Both the position numbers and the translations under genes were made by a program. A DNA stretch of 64,000 nucleotides from Pomphorhynchus laevis (taxonomy: Eukaryota > Acanthocephala > Palaeacanthocephala > Echinorhynchida > Pomphorhynchidae): assembly GCA_012934845.2 (NCBI GenBank), contig WNNJ02002794.1:29454-93453 (forward strand). The letters are read 5' to 3'. Below are positions 42,501 through 57,500 of the stretch, in pieces (the stretch's first letter is position 1; each line of letters starts with the position of its first letter). Under the pieces are notes generated by a model that saw only the letters and a program-made list of their open reading frames with translations, was not told where the DNA came from and did no database searches.

Positions 42501-45500
42501 GGTTTTAATGTACATTTAAACGCACTACATATGAACCTAGGTTTTATTTGATTTTTATGTAATTTTGGATTCCAATATAATATAGGTATAGTTTTATTAT
42601 CTGATTCAACCTTTATACCCTTTTTATTCATTATAGAACAGTGACTTGTAATAATTGTTTCAAAACTCAACTCACTACGTTCATATGTTGGATTTACATT
42701 TAAATCATTAGAATTAACCTCTTTCATTAGTATATCATAATAAAGCTTTTTGCATATGAAGACAAAGTTATGACTAGATTTATCAATAGTTGTTATTATA
42801 TAGTTATCCTTTAATTTAGTAAGTTCTTTATACATATCTTTATTAATTTTATCTTTGCTTTTGTAATTGTTTGTTATTTTCATTTTATTTATAATTTTAA
42901 CAAATATATAATCTTTCCAAATGTTTATCTTAGATATATTCGAGTTTCACTATTAATCAGCTTACTAAAGTAAACATTTAACATATTATATAACGAATTT
43001 TAAATTTTATTTTTGTCCTTGGTATTATTTAATCTATATTTATACCCTTTTTATAGCAGCTTTTTTAATTCACAATTTTTAATTAATTCTAGATTATGGG
43101 TACATATATGTTCATTTATTTTATAAAAACTAAAACTTACAATTGCATTCTGTTTCCATTATGTTTCTAATATATTCGTTACATATTAATTTTACTTCTT
43201 TATTATAATTACAAATTTTTCGTCCTAATGGTTGTAAGAGTTTATACCTTATTTTAGGAATATATTTACTAAATCTGACCCTATTATTTCTTTACTTTTA
43301 GAATTATTTAAAAGTCCGGCTATATTTATGTTATCTATACATTTATTAATGAAGTTTATGGTTAATGTATATTTTCTATTGTTCTTATTTACATTTATTG
43401 TACGATTATAGTATTTTGTATTACAATAACTGTCTATTATACAACTTAGCCTATCATAGTCGTTAATTAATTTTTGATTTATTGAACATATGATATCTTT
43501 AGAAAAACTTCTTATATTTGCATATAGATCTTTTAGTTTATTATCTCTAAAAGTTTTTTTTTAATATTTCTAATTGTTCATTTATATACATATCTTTTTT
43601 AATATTTTTAACTCTATTTTTCCTATTCCTTTTATCACCATGACTTCTTGGTTTGCGTTTAACCGGATTATTATAATATAGTTGTTTATTATGTATTATA
43701 CTACTTCTGCCAATTCCTTGTACCACGTCATTCAATCCTAATGAGTACATGGAATTAAGCATTTAATCCAAAAATCTTCTTTTTCTAATAGTTTGTGATT
43801 TAATATGGATATGTTTTCTTCGATTATATGTTCTAAAATAAATAATTTACAGTTTTTAATAATATGTCCTATTAATATCATACGTTCATGAAATATAGTT
43901 TGACTATTATGCTGTATATTATATATGTGTTGCTAAACCTAGTTTTTAACATTTTATATGTTTTTCCTATATATTGCAATCCACATGTACATTGTATAAG
44001 ATACACTACGCCTGCGGTATTGCAGTTACAATTATTATTAATATTTAATGAAAAACATTTGTTTGTCGTATTACTTGCGATAAAATCACGATCACTGTAT
44101 CCTGGCTATTTATGCAAAGAATGCCTTTAACTTGATAAACAGGATTGCTGCGTTGCACAATATTGCGTTAACATGTTATCTTTATCGATTACAATGAATA
44201 ACGTTTATATGATACCAGCAGAGATGGCTTTCAGTTCTAAACTTGTTTGGAACTGCTTATATTTCCTGCTCGTTTTATCCGCCGTTCTTTCCGCAATTGT
44301 CCTTATGACGAATTTTGGCGTAATTTATGCTCCACCACTCGTCGAAAAGGTTAGTGGGAAGAAACTCCCTCGCGCCACATCAACTCTCAAGGTATCTATT
44401 CCTATTTCTCGTCTCGTGATAACCTTGTGCATTGGCATGGGTTCTATGGGAATAGGAAGGAACATTGGAGTTGAATACGAATAATAATAATTATAATGAA
44501 TTTTATGGTCATTCTGTTTCTATTATGTTTCTAATATTACCTTACATATTGATTTTATTTCTTTATTATAATTACAAATTACAAATTATGGTTAATGTAT
44601 ATTTTTTATTGTTATTATTAACATTTATTGTCCGATTATAGTATTTTATATTACAATATCTGTCTATTATACAACTTAGCCTATCATAGTCGTTAATTAA
44701 TTTTTGATGGTTTGAACATATGATATCTTTAGAAAAACTTCTTTTATTTACATAAAGATTTTTTTGCTTGTTATCTCTTAAAAGTTGTTTTAATATTTCT
44801 AATTGTTCATAAATATCTTGAGTGGACGAGTGACCGGCAAGACTCGGACATAATTCATTATTTGAAATTTACGTTTTCTTTTTTGTGTTATCAAAATAAA
44901 TTCTAGAGTGCATATATGTTCATTTATTTTATCAAAACTAAAACCTACACAATTGCATTCTGTTTCTATAATGTTTCCATTATAATCGTTACATATAGAT
45001 TTCAATTCTTTTTTATAATTACAAATTTTCCGTCCTAATAGAGGTAACAACTTATATCTTATTTTAGGAATATATTTACTTAAATCTGACCCTATTATTT
45101 CTTTACTTTTAGAATTATTTACAGTAATACCTATATTATCTGAATTATTTAAAAGTCTAACTATATTTATGTTATCTATACATTTATAAATAAAGTTTAT
45201 GGTTAGCGTATATTTTTTATTGCTATTATTAACATTTATTATCTGATTATAGTATTTTATATTACAATAACTGTCTATTACACAACTTAGCATATCATAT
45301 TCGTTAATTAATCTTTGATTTATTGAACAAATGATATTTTTAGAAAAACTTCTTATATTTACATAAAGATCTTTTAGCTTATTATCCCTTAAAAGTTGTT
45401 TTAATATTTCTAATTGTTCATTTATATACATATCTTTTTTAATATTTTTAACTCTATTTTTCCTATTCCTTTTATCACCATGACTTCTTGGTTTGCGTTT

Positions 45501-48500
45501 AACCGGATTATCATAATATAGTTGTTTATTATTTACTATACTACTTCTACAAGGGAGAGGCCTCTTTTTCGTTCGTAACCAGGCGACGGAATCCATGTAT
45601 AGGGCTTTTTTCGTTTAGCTTCCGCGCAATCGTCTTGATCATGGCATTTGTTGATGGTCCGATCCCACGAGTCGCGGCTATAACTTTCGGACGGAATGTA
45701 CTGTGGTACACCTCCTTTATTCGCTCTTCATATTTGTTGCGTTTTCGCGTCTCGTGATACTTGAAGCAAGATGATACGGATTTTGACTGGTATGATAGAG
45801 CATTGCTATTAAAAATACAAACACCAAAAAACGTTCGCTCCATCCTGCCGTCAAACAGGCCGCAACATACGATATATAGGCATGCATCTGGTTTTCTTGT
45901 AGTTGTGACCCTTTGGAAAGGAATTTATTCGGGTACCGGTTCCAGCTGAGGTTCAAGACCCACTCGATTGCATACAAGAGTCAATGTATCAGCCACTATG
46001 TCGCGAATCTCGTTGTGTCGGATACTATGCAGGGCACCTCTGTTACAGGATAGAACATGTGCCATGTTAGGATTGTCGCCACAAATACAGTTTTCGCAAT
46101 ACCTGTGAGTGGGGTCCAGTTGGAGCGAGCAGCTAGGGCATCCCGAAACTCTCTCGACGTAAGATGAAACCCCTGTTGTTCTAGTGGTCGTACTGTAAGC
46201 CAGCTGGATGCACCCTTTAAAGCAGCAAACTGTAGGTGTCTATACATACCTTCTGTACTAAACTCGTTTATCTCATTTAGTTTATTGATGTGGCGCTTGT
46301 TATTCATGTCCTTAATAGTGTTGGCTGTCATCATCTGCCGAGTATGTCTTTGGACTAGATTTGTAGTATCATCGTATGCTTTGCACAGCATTTTAGAGGC
46401 CATATATTGATGTTCTGCTTCCTTTACAGGATCCATCATCCCAAGACCGCCCATACGAGGTGAAATAGTGTATATTGATTTGAGGATTGATGAATTGGGG
46501 TGATCAAATGTTTTAGACGCAAATACATCGAAGATATCATCACCTAGCGGTTTAAACCATTCAGGAGAGCACGCCGTTGTACGTGAAAGGTGAACCCATT
46601 TATACTGGAAGGAATGAACATAGGCCGCATAGGCGGAGTGATCATCAACGTTTGAGATAGTACTCATCTTTGATACGATATTCTGCCATCGACCAGTAGC
46701 GTACGTCACTTGCTTTTCAACGAAGTCAGTGGAACACATGGGTGCTCCAAGCAGTATCAAACCGCGTTTGGACATCGAAACATTCGTTTCCACGAGCAGT
46801 TCATGTGCGACTTTGGTACATGAATGATAGAGAAGACTACTCTTTATGTCGTTGACAATGTACCCGTATTGAGGAACAGTGGTTTGCAAGATATCCCATA
46901 TAACTCTTAAATATTTCAAAGGTCCGACAAAAGTTAAGTCATCTGCATACCATCGCTACATGATGCTCGGAATTCTTGCTTGTATTCTATTTATTAGTGG
47001 CAACGATGCCGCTGCGAATGCGGCCATTACAAGCGGGTCGCCTTGGGTAAAACCCTCTTTCGATAGTATCTAACCGCAATCTCCAACCATAATCGCATGA
47101 CCTCCATACATGTTATAGAGCATTCGACCCATCGATGGACAACCATTCAAATATTTGCTATCGTTAATTTTCGGCTGATCATATTAAACGCATTCTTGGC
47201 ATCAATGGGGAGAATTCCCATATCAGAATTTGAGTGGAATTGCTCTGATAACGAGTGGATCGCGTATTCTATTCCACCACGTTGGGCAGCACACAATTGT
47301 TCACGGCCTGCTACAGCATGAAGGTCAGCATTCCTGAAGAAGTCTAACTCTCAGATGACCTTGAAGGTCATCTTCAGGTTAGACTTAAAGGTATACATTC
47401 CCAATTGTTTTACATATGATTCTTCTTAGTGCCTCTTTTATCCCTATAGTTCTGACCCTAGAATTTTTGTTCAATGCAATGAGGCGTGATGCGACCAAAG
47501 CTTCCAACACCTCAAAATCAATTTTATCCGTCGCAATCGGAAATGCCAAAAGTGAGATTATCTCCGCCAAATTTCGGGAATGTGTCTTGAATGTCGTTAA
47601 CATTCGCTTGAACTCATGGGCAGTGACCTCTGATGGTCCAGCACCTCCACGAGTATTCAAGGCAGCAGCAATTACACGGTTCGCGTCTATTACGGTAAAG
47701 ACAACGTCATGATGAAGTACACAATTTGGCAGTGGCTTTTGCGGTAATGCTTCCTAATCAGCGTTTATGCTCTCCGGATGCATTTCACTTAATATATCAC
47801 GCACACTGCGTCCGTTGAAATCATCGTCCTTATGAAATATCGGACAATCAACTGTGTCCGATTGTTCCAGGGTTTTGATCGCAGCGGTTGTATTGCCAGA
47901 TTTGATCAATGACAAGAAGCGTTTTTTCCAGTCAACACGTTTGACTATGTTAGTATTTAATATACATTTTCGTTAGAGTACACGAGCTTCGTCCAGTAAA
48001 TCCTGAAGTTGACCGCTGTGCCATAGTGTTAGGCGTCTTTTTAGCGTTTTCCTTATCAATTGCATCTTCCGTGATGGAATTCGTTGAAGTAGGCACTGAC
48101 ATATTACCGTAACTTCTTTCAATGCCAAGTACTCTCTGTCTAACTTATCTGCAACCTCTTTGTATTTTTCAATAATCAGATCAATGAACATATCACTCTC
48201 TTTGCAGATGGGTAAGGAGAAGAGAATAAGACGCAAACCGATGATCTCCGAATATGGACTAGCAAGCTCATGTCTATACGTAAAACGAAACGTATCTCTA
48301 TATTCGACAGTATTAGAGTGTTCATTTCTTGGCGATTCCTGCAATAAGGAGCCAGACAATTAACACATTTTGTATTCATTCTCCCACATCGGCAACCTTG
48401 ACAAACATCCCTGTTTCCGTTACATTTGCAACATCGTGGCTGAGATGCGGGTTTTCCTCTGGGCATGTTAATAGTTGTGTTACCGTGATTGTTCGCGTGG

Positions 48501-51500
48501 TTATCGTTGATTGTCGTCAAAGGTTGTCGTTGTCGTCAAATGTTGTCGGCAATGTCGTCGTCAACGTTGTCGTCAAAGGTTGTCGTCGAAGAGTGTCGTC
48601 AAAGATTGTAATAAATGTAAGTAGTTACTAAAGAGCTGTATGTATATTATACTGTATGTAAATTATATCTCAAACTTTTTTAAGGTAATTAATATAAATA
48701 TTATTATATATTTTTTATGGGACAATTTTTTTACAAGAAAGAAAGAAAAGAAAAAGAATCAATCAGCGTAAAAAAATCAATCTGTCACTCTCTGAAATAA
48801 GTGCCCCACTGCTTTACTGTAAAGGATCCCGCTTCTCCAGGACATCGACCGTGCTATAAATCGAATTAATTTATCTCCTAAATTGTTTTGTCCTCCATAA
48901 GTCTCGACGATTGCTGCCACGAAGCTATACCCACCTTCCTTCACCTTTTGCTGATATTTTCTTTCTTTGATTCATATGGCGTATCCATTGTGTCTTTAAC
49001 CCGATCCCTGAACTGGCAATAAAGGCATTGAAAGCCAAGAAGAGGCACCTTTTTCTGAAGCAAATAGCAGTTTTTTTTGAAACATTGTCTACTTTATCCA
49101 TGATACTTGATATATTAAACTTCGTTCTGTTAGTGGACTCTTTCTTCATTTGTTTTGAAATCCGATCCTTTAAGACTCTTACTTCCTTTATGGAGTGATA
49201 TTCATCTAGTTGATGGGTCTTTCTGTATGAACGCTCATATTCATAAACTGCTCGCTCTTTAATTTTTAGCAACCCTAATCCGTCATGCTTTATGGAAAGT
49301 TGAAAGATAAAACGTCTCAAATCCGAAATTTCTCTTAATCCAGTTATTGATGTCAATACCTTTGTCGATAGGATATCCTCCAAATCATTAAACCATTCTC
49401 CTTTGCATTTAATAATTAATAATTATAATAACTTTTTTAATAGGACAATTATTTATTGCAAGAAAGAAAAGAAAAAAATCAATCAGCGTAAAGAAACAAT
49501 CTATCACGCAGGGCTAGACTCAATTAGATAAAATACAGTCATTGTACGATGGCGAGCGGACTTGATGAAATTCCTTCCGGGCGATAAAAGGCAGATCTTG
49601 ATCTTCTAATGCATCTTGATACCATTCTTGCAAGACTGATAAACCATATACCATTCTTGCAAGCCTATTCTTGAACGTAATGTTGAAATAACGTCTGAAT
49701 ATCTTGTCTCTCTCATCTCTGACTTAAGTCTTGCGATCCGTTGGAATGAAAGATGCCCGTTCGACTTCTGTGACTCGTTCAAGATTTTTACTTTTTTACG
49801 ACATTTGTGATATTCAAAACATGACTCAGGATTCCTTGAATAGTTGGACGGAGCGAACGCATTAAAAATGCAGACATCGATTAAAGTGCGCTCTGTCCTA
49901 TCACCAAAAAGTCCATTGCACGAAATATCTAGTCGTGCCTCTTCGTCTATAGTCGTTGTATGCCTCTCAAAGTTGACATCCGGGGGAACTGGTATAAGTA
50001 TTGGTTCGATCCGCACGCATGAGTATATCTCGGTAAGCGTATTAGCTAAGAGATCACGAATCACATCGTGTCGCATTAACGGAAGTCCACCAAAAGGACA
50101 CGAGAGTGAGTGTGCAAGCGAATTTCTCATGCCGCATTGGCAGTACACAGGGACGTTTTTTGGAAGCAATTCATATCTTGCAGCCATTCCGTCGCGAAAT
50201 TCATTGTTGCTTAGCCTTTTATTTTTGGCGTGCGACGGATATACCGATAGCCATGATGACGCACCACTCATTGATGCGTGTTCTATTGATTTTCGCATTA
50301 ACTGGCTGCAATCTTCAAGAATGCTGATCCTACCTCACTTTCGAGTTGATTCATTTCTATTACGAATTTCTTTGATTATCGCATCCTGCTTCTGATTAAG
50401 TTCATATCCGCTGTATCCCTCAAGACAAGGACCGCAGACTGAAACTGACGATTCATATTCCGATTTTATCAACGTTAATGGATCGCGAATGCTAACACCA
50501 CCATCCTCTTAACTAAGACAAAGGTTTTTCCACATAAGTTGATCTTCAGAAAAGTCGAAGTTGAATAGTTTGGAAATCGTTGATTTGACAGATTCAGATA
50601 ACGGTACAAGCCATAGATCAGAGCAGGCGCATATCCTCAATAGGTGCGACCATTTGTGTTGTAGCGATCTAATGAACGCAGTATACACGACCTGAGCATC
50701 AACGCTACCCATTTTAGCAAGACGATCTATCGATTTGGTTTTAAACACAAACGATGTGACAAATTGTTCAACGTAGACATCATTACCCATTAGGAACCCA
50801 GGACTTTCATACCATTTTCGACGATAGCAATATCTATGTCGTCGAACTCTGCTTGAAGTGATGAAATTTCGTTTTCACTCGAATACACGTTACATTTGCG
50901 GAGTTGATGTAGAAACCATATTTCGAACCAAGTTCCAATAGATGCATGAACGCTGCCTTAACCTGACTCGGGGGTCCAACCATGTTACCATCATCAGCAT
51001 ACCATAATTGATGGACGCCAGGAAAATTTTCTTTAAGCCGACGTAATATGGGTATAGTTGCGGCAGCAAACGCAGCCATCGAAAATACATCCCCCTGTGT
51101 GAATCCCTCTGACGACCAGATATATTCATTTCTTGTAGCTAGTAAAGTGTGCTCATTGTAGAGGTTTGACAATACAACCGATAACGCAGGGCATACGAAT
51201 TTCATGTTATACAATGCAACCTTCCTGTTTATTCTATTAAAGGCATTATCAGCATTAATTGTTAGAAGTACGCTACCCATTTCCATTTAGAGTACTTTTC
51301 GCAAAGCATGGATAACACATTCTGTTCCGGCCCGCTGTAATGAACAAAATTGGGTGGATCCAAAGACGTGTTGAAGCTGAGGCTGAGCGATCTTGAGTAT
51401 GGCCTTCGATATAATTCACTGAGATACATCGCCAATACCTATTGGACGAATACCGTGACTTTTGCTTAGTGGAATTAATCTGCTTGTGGTGAATGCTACC

Positions 51501-54500
51501 ATCGATATTTTGGATACTTTACTTGTTGACAGATGCTTAGCAAATAGGGCCAATGCCTCAGCTAGGTTCTGCGACTCGAACCCAAAATTAGTCAACATCG
51601 CGATCCAAGCCTTTGAATCTAGGCCAGATGGCCCAGCATCACCATTCATCCCACGTGCGCACGCGATAATTGACTCAGCATCTATCGATTCAAACGCGAT
51701 CGGATGAAACGTTGTATCTTGATCCAAGTTAGAACGAAGAATCACATCGTCGCATAACATCGCTGGCTCTGGGTGTTTGTCAATCAGCAGTTGTCTAACT
51801 GTTTTATCGTCTACTACATCATCGAGATTTAAAAGCCTCCCATATCCATCCTCCGAATCTAGTAATTTTGAGGCTGCTGTCAATCGCCCTTGAGGACCAG
51901 CTTTATGAATGTACGACGCCAATCACGCGCAATATCGCCACTTATGTTATTCAAGTCATGATACTGAAGGTAGCGGGCTTCACCCAATAGAGCGATGTAG
52001 TTGCCTGTCATCCAAATATCCATCCTTCTCTTTAGAAGTTCCTTGGTCTGCTTTTATTTTGATCTGCTTTGGCGTTGCAGCACAAGTTGCGGCAAAATTA
52101 TCGCCAGTTTGAGAGAACATCTGTCCGATAAAGCGTGTTCAAAGATGCGCACCATTTCTGATAGAAATGTTTTAGATGCTGGGCATCTTGGTAATCTCAG
52201 CAAATTTGGTTTCCAAAGCGCAACTTCGAGAAAAATTTTATCAATGTCTTCATCCGGTGTATTATTTCCATCAGTTATTAAGTGTAGGCCCTCATTATGA
52301 AGCGAAATATATATATAGAGAGAGCGATTTCTCACCGTTCAAGTTCGGCGATCGATCGTTTATCCTTTCAGACATGTGTACATTGTGGGTATCCATCTTT
52401 GCTGCATTTACAACGTCATTGCACGTTTAACCAATATTTGTCGTAAGACGCAGAGAGCTCTCAGGTTTATTGCAGCATCTCTGTGCAGAACAGTTAGTAC
52501 ATGGTCGCATTTCTCTTGCGCATCTGCATCCTTTGCATTTAGCCGCTTGCCCGATACACGAACAGCACTTTAGCACAGAGCCAGGTTTTCCACGTGGAAT
52601 TGTTTGTAAAACTCGTATTGAATGTATGTTATTTATTGTATTTACTTTAGATTGTATGTTTATTAGTTATCAAACTTGTTTTAAGGTCATAATATATTAG
52701 GGTCATATATTTAAGGTTATATATTAAGGTTTAATATATTTAAGGTCATAATATTATTAATATTTTTATATTACTAATATTATTATAATATCTTAGTTAA
52801 TTTTATCTTTTATATAATTAATTGCTTGTTATTTTTTTGATTTTTTCAAATATATAATCTTTCCAAATTTTAATTTTAGATGTCTTTAAGCTTTCGCTAT
52901 CACGCACGAATTGTATATTCGTGAGTGAATATTACTCACGAATTATATTAACGAATTGCACATGTTATTTTGTAGTTATTATTTAATTTACATTTATACC
53001 ATTTTTATAGTATTTTCCTTTATTTAGCATTGACTTATTAGTCTATTATTAGCTTATTAGTCCATTATTAGCTTATTATACTTTTAAGACAAGATTCGTT
53101 GTTATAAATTTTACTGATATAAGCTGTAAGTTTCTATTTCGCTTTAGTGTAATTTAATAATTTACCGCGTTACGGTGATCATTGCGGATTTTGTTTTTAT
53201 TAATTATGTTATTTAAGACTGAATTTTCACTCAGTATTAGTTATTAAATATTAAAAATTTAGAGATTTAAGACAGTTTTTTATTTATGGCAAATTTAAAC
53301 TATTAACCGTTAAAATTAATTGCAATTTCTTATATCGGTTCTATTTTTTGTTCTTAATGTAATTTTAGGCTTTATCAAAAGTTTCAGCTGCATTGGAATG
53401 GCTTAGTAATTCCCATCTTAAGCATTGTGATAATACAAATGCGGTTGTGAATAATGTTTTAGATGAATTGACAGTTGAATTTAACCATTATTTTAAATTA
53501 ATGAAGGTACTTTTTTTATTACTGCAAAATATTCTTAATTATAGTGTTTAGACTGACGACAAAGACTGCAACGACGAAAATGTTAGACAATCGTGTGCTG
53601 TTGCTTTAATGAAGATAACTATATTTAACAGGTGTTTTTTAATTTATACCTATTTTATGTTTACATTGAAAGTTGAGTTTTTAAGTTAATAATATTTCGT
53701 TTAAAAGATGTTTCGTTAAAATTACATTCAAATGGAATTAAACTCCCATAATTGGCCTCGGCATTCAATGAAAATTTAAAAGTTATACAGATGATTTTTA
53801 TAATTTTCAAATACGCTGTTCTATAGAAAAATACTGTCGTGTGAAACCATAAGTTTCCTATTTCCAAATCCTCGAAAGTAAAGATTTACAGAAGAAAGCT
53901 AAAATCATTATAATTTTATCAACGAAGTAATATATTAGCGACGCTTATGCTGCACACAAGTATGTTTCTAAACAGGAATACAGCGTATTCGAAAAAAAAC
54001 TTATATTTTTTTTGTGTTGCTTTTATTTTAATCTTTTTTGAATGGGTTTCGAAAATGAGTGCAATTTTTTCAACGTCGGAGCATCAAAGCTCCATGGAAA
54101 AAGCGAAATCTCTCGAATTTTCAAGCAAATTGGATTCAGATAAAGGTAATTTCCTTGTTAAAGACAATAATTTCGCCGAAAAAAAGGTAAGTGATGTTTT
54201 CGTATCTGACTCTGGTGACTCGGGGGAGCTTCCCCCTGTTCCAAAAATGAAAACTTTATTACTTATCGCTGGTATCAAACCTATTAAACGTCATCTACTG
54301 TTCAATACATTTCTTCGCGACTTTATTAACAATTTCCCAGGTGCATACTGTTTAACTCAGTTAAGACTGGCGATAATTTACTAAGAATTTCTTTTGCATC
54401 CGCTGATATAGCAAAACAATATATGGACATTTTTACAAAGAATCTTTCGCATCTTGGAACATTCAATTTTAAACCTATACAAGCTACTATTAAAATTACA

Positions 54501-57500
54501 AACTTTCCGCTTTTTCTCGATGATTCAGATATAAATTGCCTTATGAAAACATATAAACTTTCCTCAGTCCGACAGTTAAAGTCTAAATTTGGCGACCCAC
54601 TGCCGGTCGCATTTGCGAACACTGACCGTGATACTGGTGAGGTCATGTGTAGGACTTCAGCTAATCCTTTTATTGGATTTAATCTAAAATGTTCGCTGAT
54701 CAGCGAAGACCTTTTTACTTATCCACATTGCAATAAGTGTCATAAGTCGGGGCATTGGGCCTCCACTTGTAAGTTACCTCAACTGTGTGGCATATGCAGC
54801 AGTGGTACCTGCTCTGCCTTGGCTAATAATTCCAAATGCTCAGCCAACCCACTCTGTAACAGCTGCGGATTGGGGCATCCGTCCTGGTCCCGCAAGTGCC
54901 AGCATTTTACTAAATACAAGAATAAATATGTTCCTTCGTCTGCTGCTACTAAGACCTCTTTTTCTGACGCAGCCAAGACAATTCCTCCCGACAGAATGTC
55001 TAATGCGGACATTTTGTACCTAATAGAAAACTCTAAGAAAATGATACTTATGCAAATGGAGAACTTAATTAAACCGGTGGTTAACTCTTTGGTACAAAAC
55101 CCTACTGTTAATCATGAAGAGTACTACGCCAAATCCAAAAAAAGGTGGCTCTGCTCAACCGATCTCACCGAATAGGGTAGGAAAACTTCTTTAAGCCAGA
55201 AATACAAGCTCAACCCCGGGAAATGAAGATATTGCCCAGGGGGCACCGGCCGATGTCAGGGCTAGTGGTGGGAAGGGAAACCTTTCCACACCTAGCTCTG
55301 TCTAGGTCGACAGCCCCCGTCTAACTGATCTGTCACAAGGTGAGTAAGCCCGAGCCTTTTTCACTGAATATTCTTCAGTGGAATTCGGGAGGTGCTTCTG
55401 CCCTTAGGCTTCTATCTGGTAGAGACGCATATGTTATAGTCCTTCAGGAGACGCGGTCTATCCGTCTCCCCCAGGACATTACTCGATTTATCCCTAAGCA
55501 CATTTATACCCACTATACTCCGTATATAACCCCGCCTCACTCCTCTTCATCTCAAGGACTCTTGACCTTAGTTAAATGCTCTTTAAGGTCTTCCCTCATT
55601 CTAAACTTCTCGTGTCCAGCCCTGTCTTGTTTGGTAGTTTCACTCGTCAAGAACGGTAAACGCCTCAGTCTAGCCAACGTTTACATTCGTCCAGGAGAAA
55701 TTCATATAAAGCGTGACCTCCTGGATGGGATAATTGATGGCGGCTACGACATGGTACTAGGTGACTTCAACGACAGAACTGGTCGTTGGATTAATGCAGC
55801 ACTCCGCAGAGCCAGGAACGGTTATCTTATTCATAAACCACCGTACCCCACCTTTCATTGCACATCAACAAATTCTCTCCTCGACTTACTATTGCTCCAC
55901 GAGAAGTGGTTGCTTAAACCCTTCTGCACGGAGCAATCGCGGCAACATCTGTCCACCTCTCATGACCTGATTCGTTGGCGGATAGAGGAGGATTCGCTAC
56001 TTCTGAGAAGATTCCACTTTGACCCCGTCAGAGTGGCTTTCTTCCAGGCAGCTATCTAACGCTTCCCCCGAATTGGCAATGAGAGTTTAACCAAATTTAA
56101 TTCCTATCTCTCTTCGCAAGCCACCGCGATTTTATCGACTACCTATAAAGGTCGCATTTTCAGTCCCACTCCGACAAAACTCAAGGCTCTAGCTAAACTA
56201 TTGCATATCCCTGGTCTCTCTTCTTCTGCCAGACAAACACTCTCGACTGAATACTGGCGGACCAGATACCGGTTCCAGCTGAGTTAGGATAGGACGAGTA
56301 TCGCTCGTCTTAACCCTTCTCAGTCTTCCTTTTGGAAGATTTTCAAGAAGGAGAAGTTTGTTTGTTGGAGAGATAGGGCTGCCGGGTGGATCGGTAGTAT
56401 AGGCCTTGGAAAAGTTTTGGAGGAGTCACTATCCCTACACAATTATGGAGCCACTCAATCACCACAACTAATCCCGCCTTGGGGAGACTTCAGGAGTAGA
56501 GATATATCTGTTCCAGATATTCTTAATGCCTGGGGACCTCTTCCGGGCACCTCCAAAACCGTCGCTCCACTCTCTTCACGTGTCTGTCAGCTTTTGACAG
56601 CCGATCAAAGAAGGGAGATGGCCGTCACAATGCTTTTAGCCACCCCATCCGATGTGGCCGGTATCAATATTAGTCGAAGAATTTTTTACCTAAAAAAATA
56701 TCCGGTCTCATGTCCTAAAGACCTACGGCCCATTTCGATTCAAAATTCCCTCGTATCGATCAACGAAAAAGCGCTTGCGCATAGAATCCGCGATCATTTA
56801 AGTAGGCGAAATTTAATCCCACCTGGTTTCCTTGGGTTCGTCAAAGGTCGCTCGGTCCATTCAGCAGTAGGTGAAGTGCATCAGTTTTGTCGGGAGAATG
56901 GCCATCAACTTGGTGTGGCTGTTTTCCTGGACTTTTCTGCTGCATTTGACCGCATCTCCATTTCTTTTGTTATCTCTTCTCTCAGGTCCCACCGGTTGCC
57001 TGCGAGAATTATTAACAGGGTGGAGATACTGATGTACACCAAGCGATTTTACTATGATGATGACCCTGATGCGCGTCAGTTCTACCCTATTAATTTTAAT
57101 TTTATTTTTTTTTAAGATTAAAAGACCAGTTGCCCAGGTCCAATCTTGTTTTAAACTCCGCCAAATCGCAGGTGGTTGTCTTTCATGGCTCCCCTGCGAC
57201 GAAGCAAAAGCTTAAGAGACTAGCACTCTCTGCTCTAGCCTCCTTATTTGCTCTGAACCACTTCCTATCTTCACAAGTCGAGTAAAATACCTGGGGTTCA
57301 CCGTTTCGGTGAACTGGTCGGCGAAAGCCGACCTGGATAGACTAAAACGTATCATGAAGAGAGCTAGTTGGGCTCTGAAACGGGCCCAGCATCTGTCGTT
57401 GAATGGGAAAACTCAGGTGCGCCTATGGGGCACCTGGGCTATCTCGGGATTAGTCTTCTTCTCTAGAGGCCGTCCCCCAGAGCAATGACTAAGGTTTCTT

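Larger units (their letters stand above)
49440..52575 (-). pseudogene. RLE-LINE, nearly full length, copy 2
   Basis: Starts with a Cys module KCKGCRCAREMRPCTNC + SAQRCCNKP (52545-52460). Then an N-terminal helical frame (52335-52054), a pre-RT frame, RT core, thumb (50790-50509) and endonuclease (50298-49606), and the 3' UTR to about 49440. Each piece is open for 90-230 codons but separated by frameshifts or stops. Lies head-to-tail behind copy 1 and the 48.7-kb fragment on the same strand. Confidence 0.83.

Noticed and set aside
44173-44484. Hydrophobic 103-codon plus-strand protein
   Set aside because: It is the antisense shadow of an RLE-LINE nuclease C-terminus (GSFFPLTFSTSGG on the minus strand).
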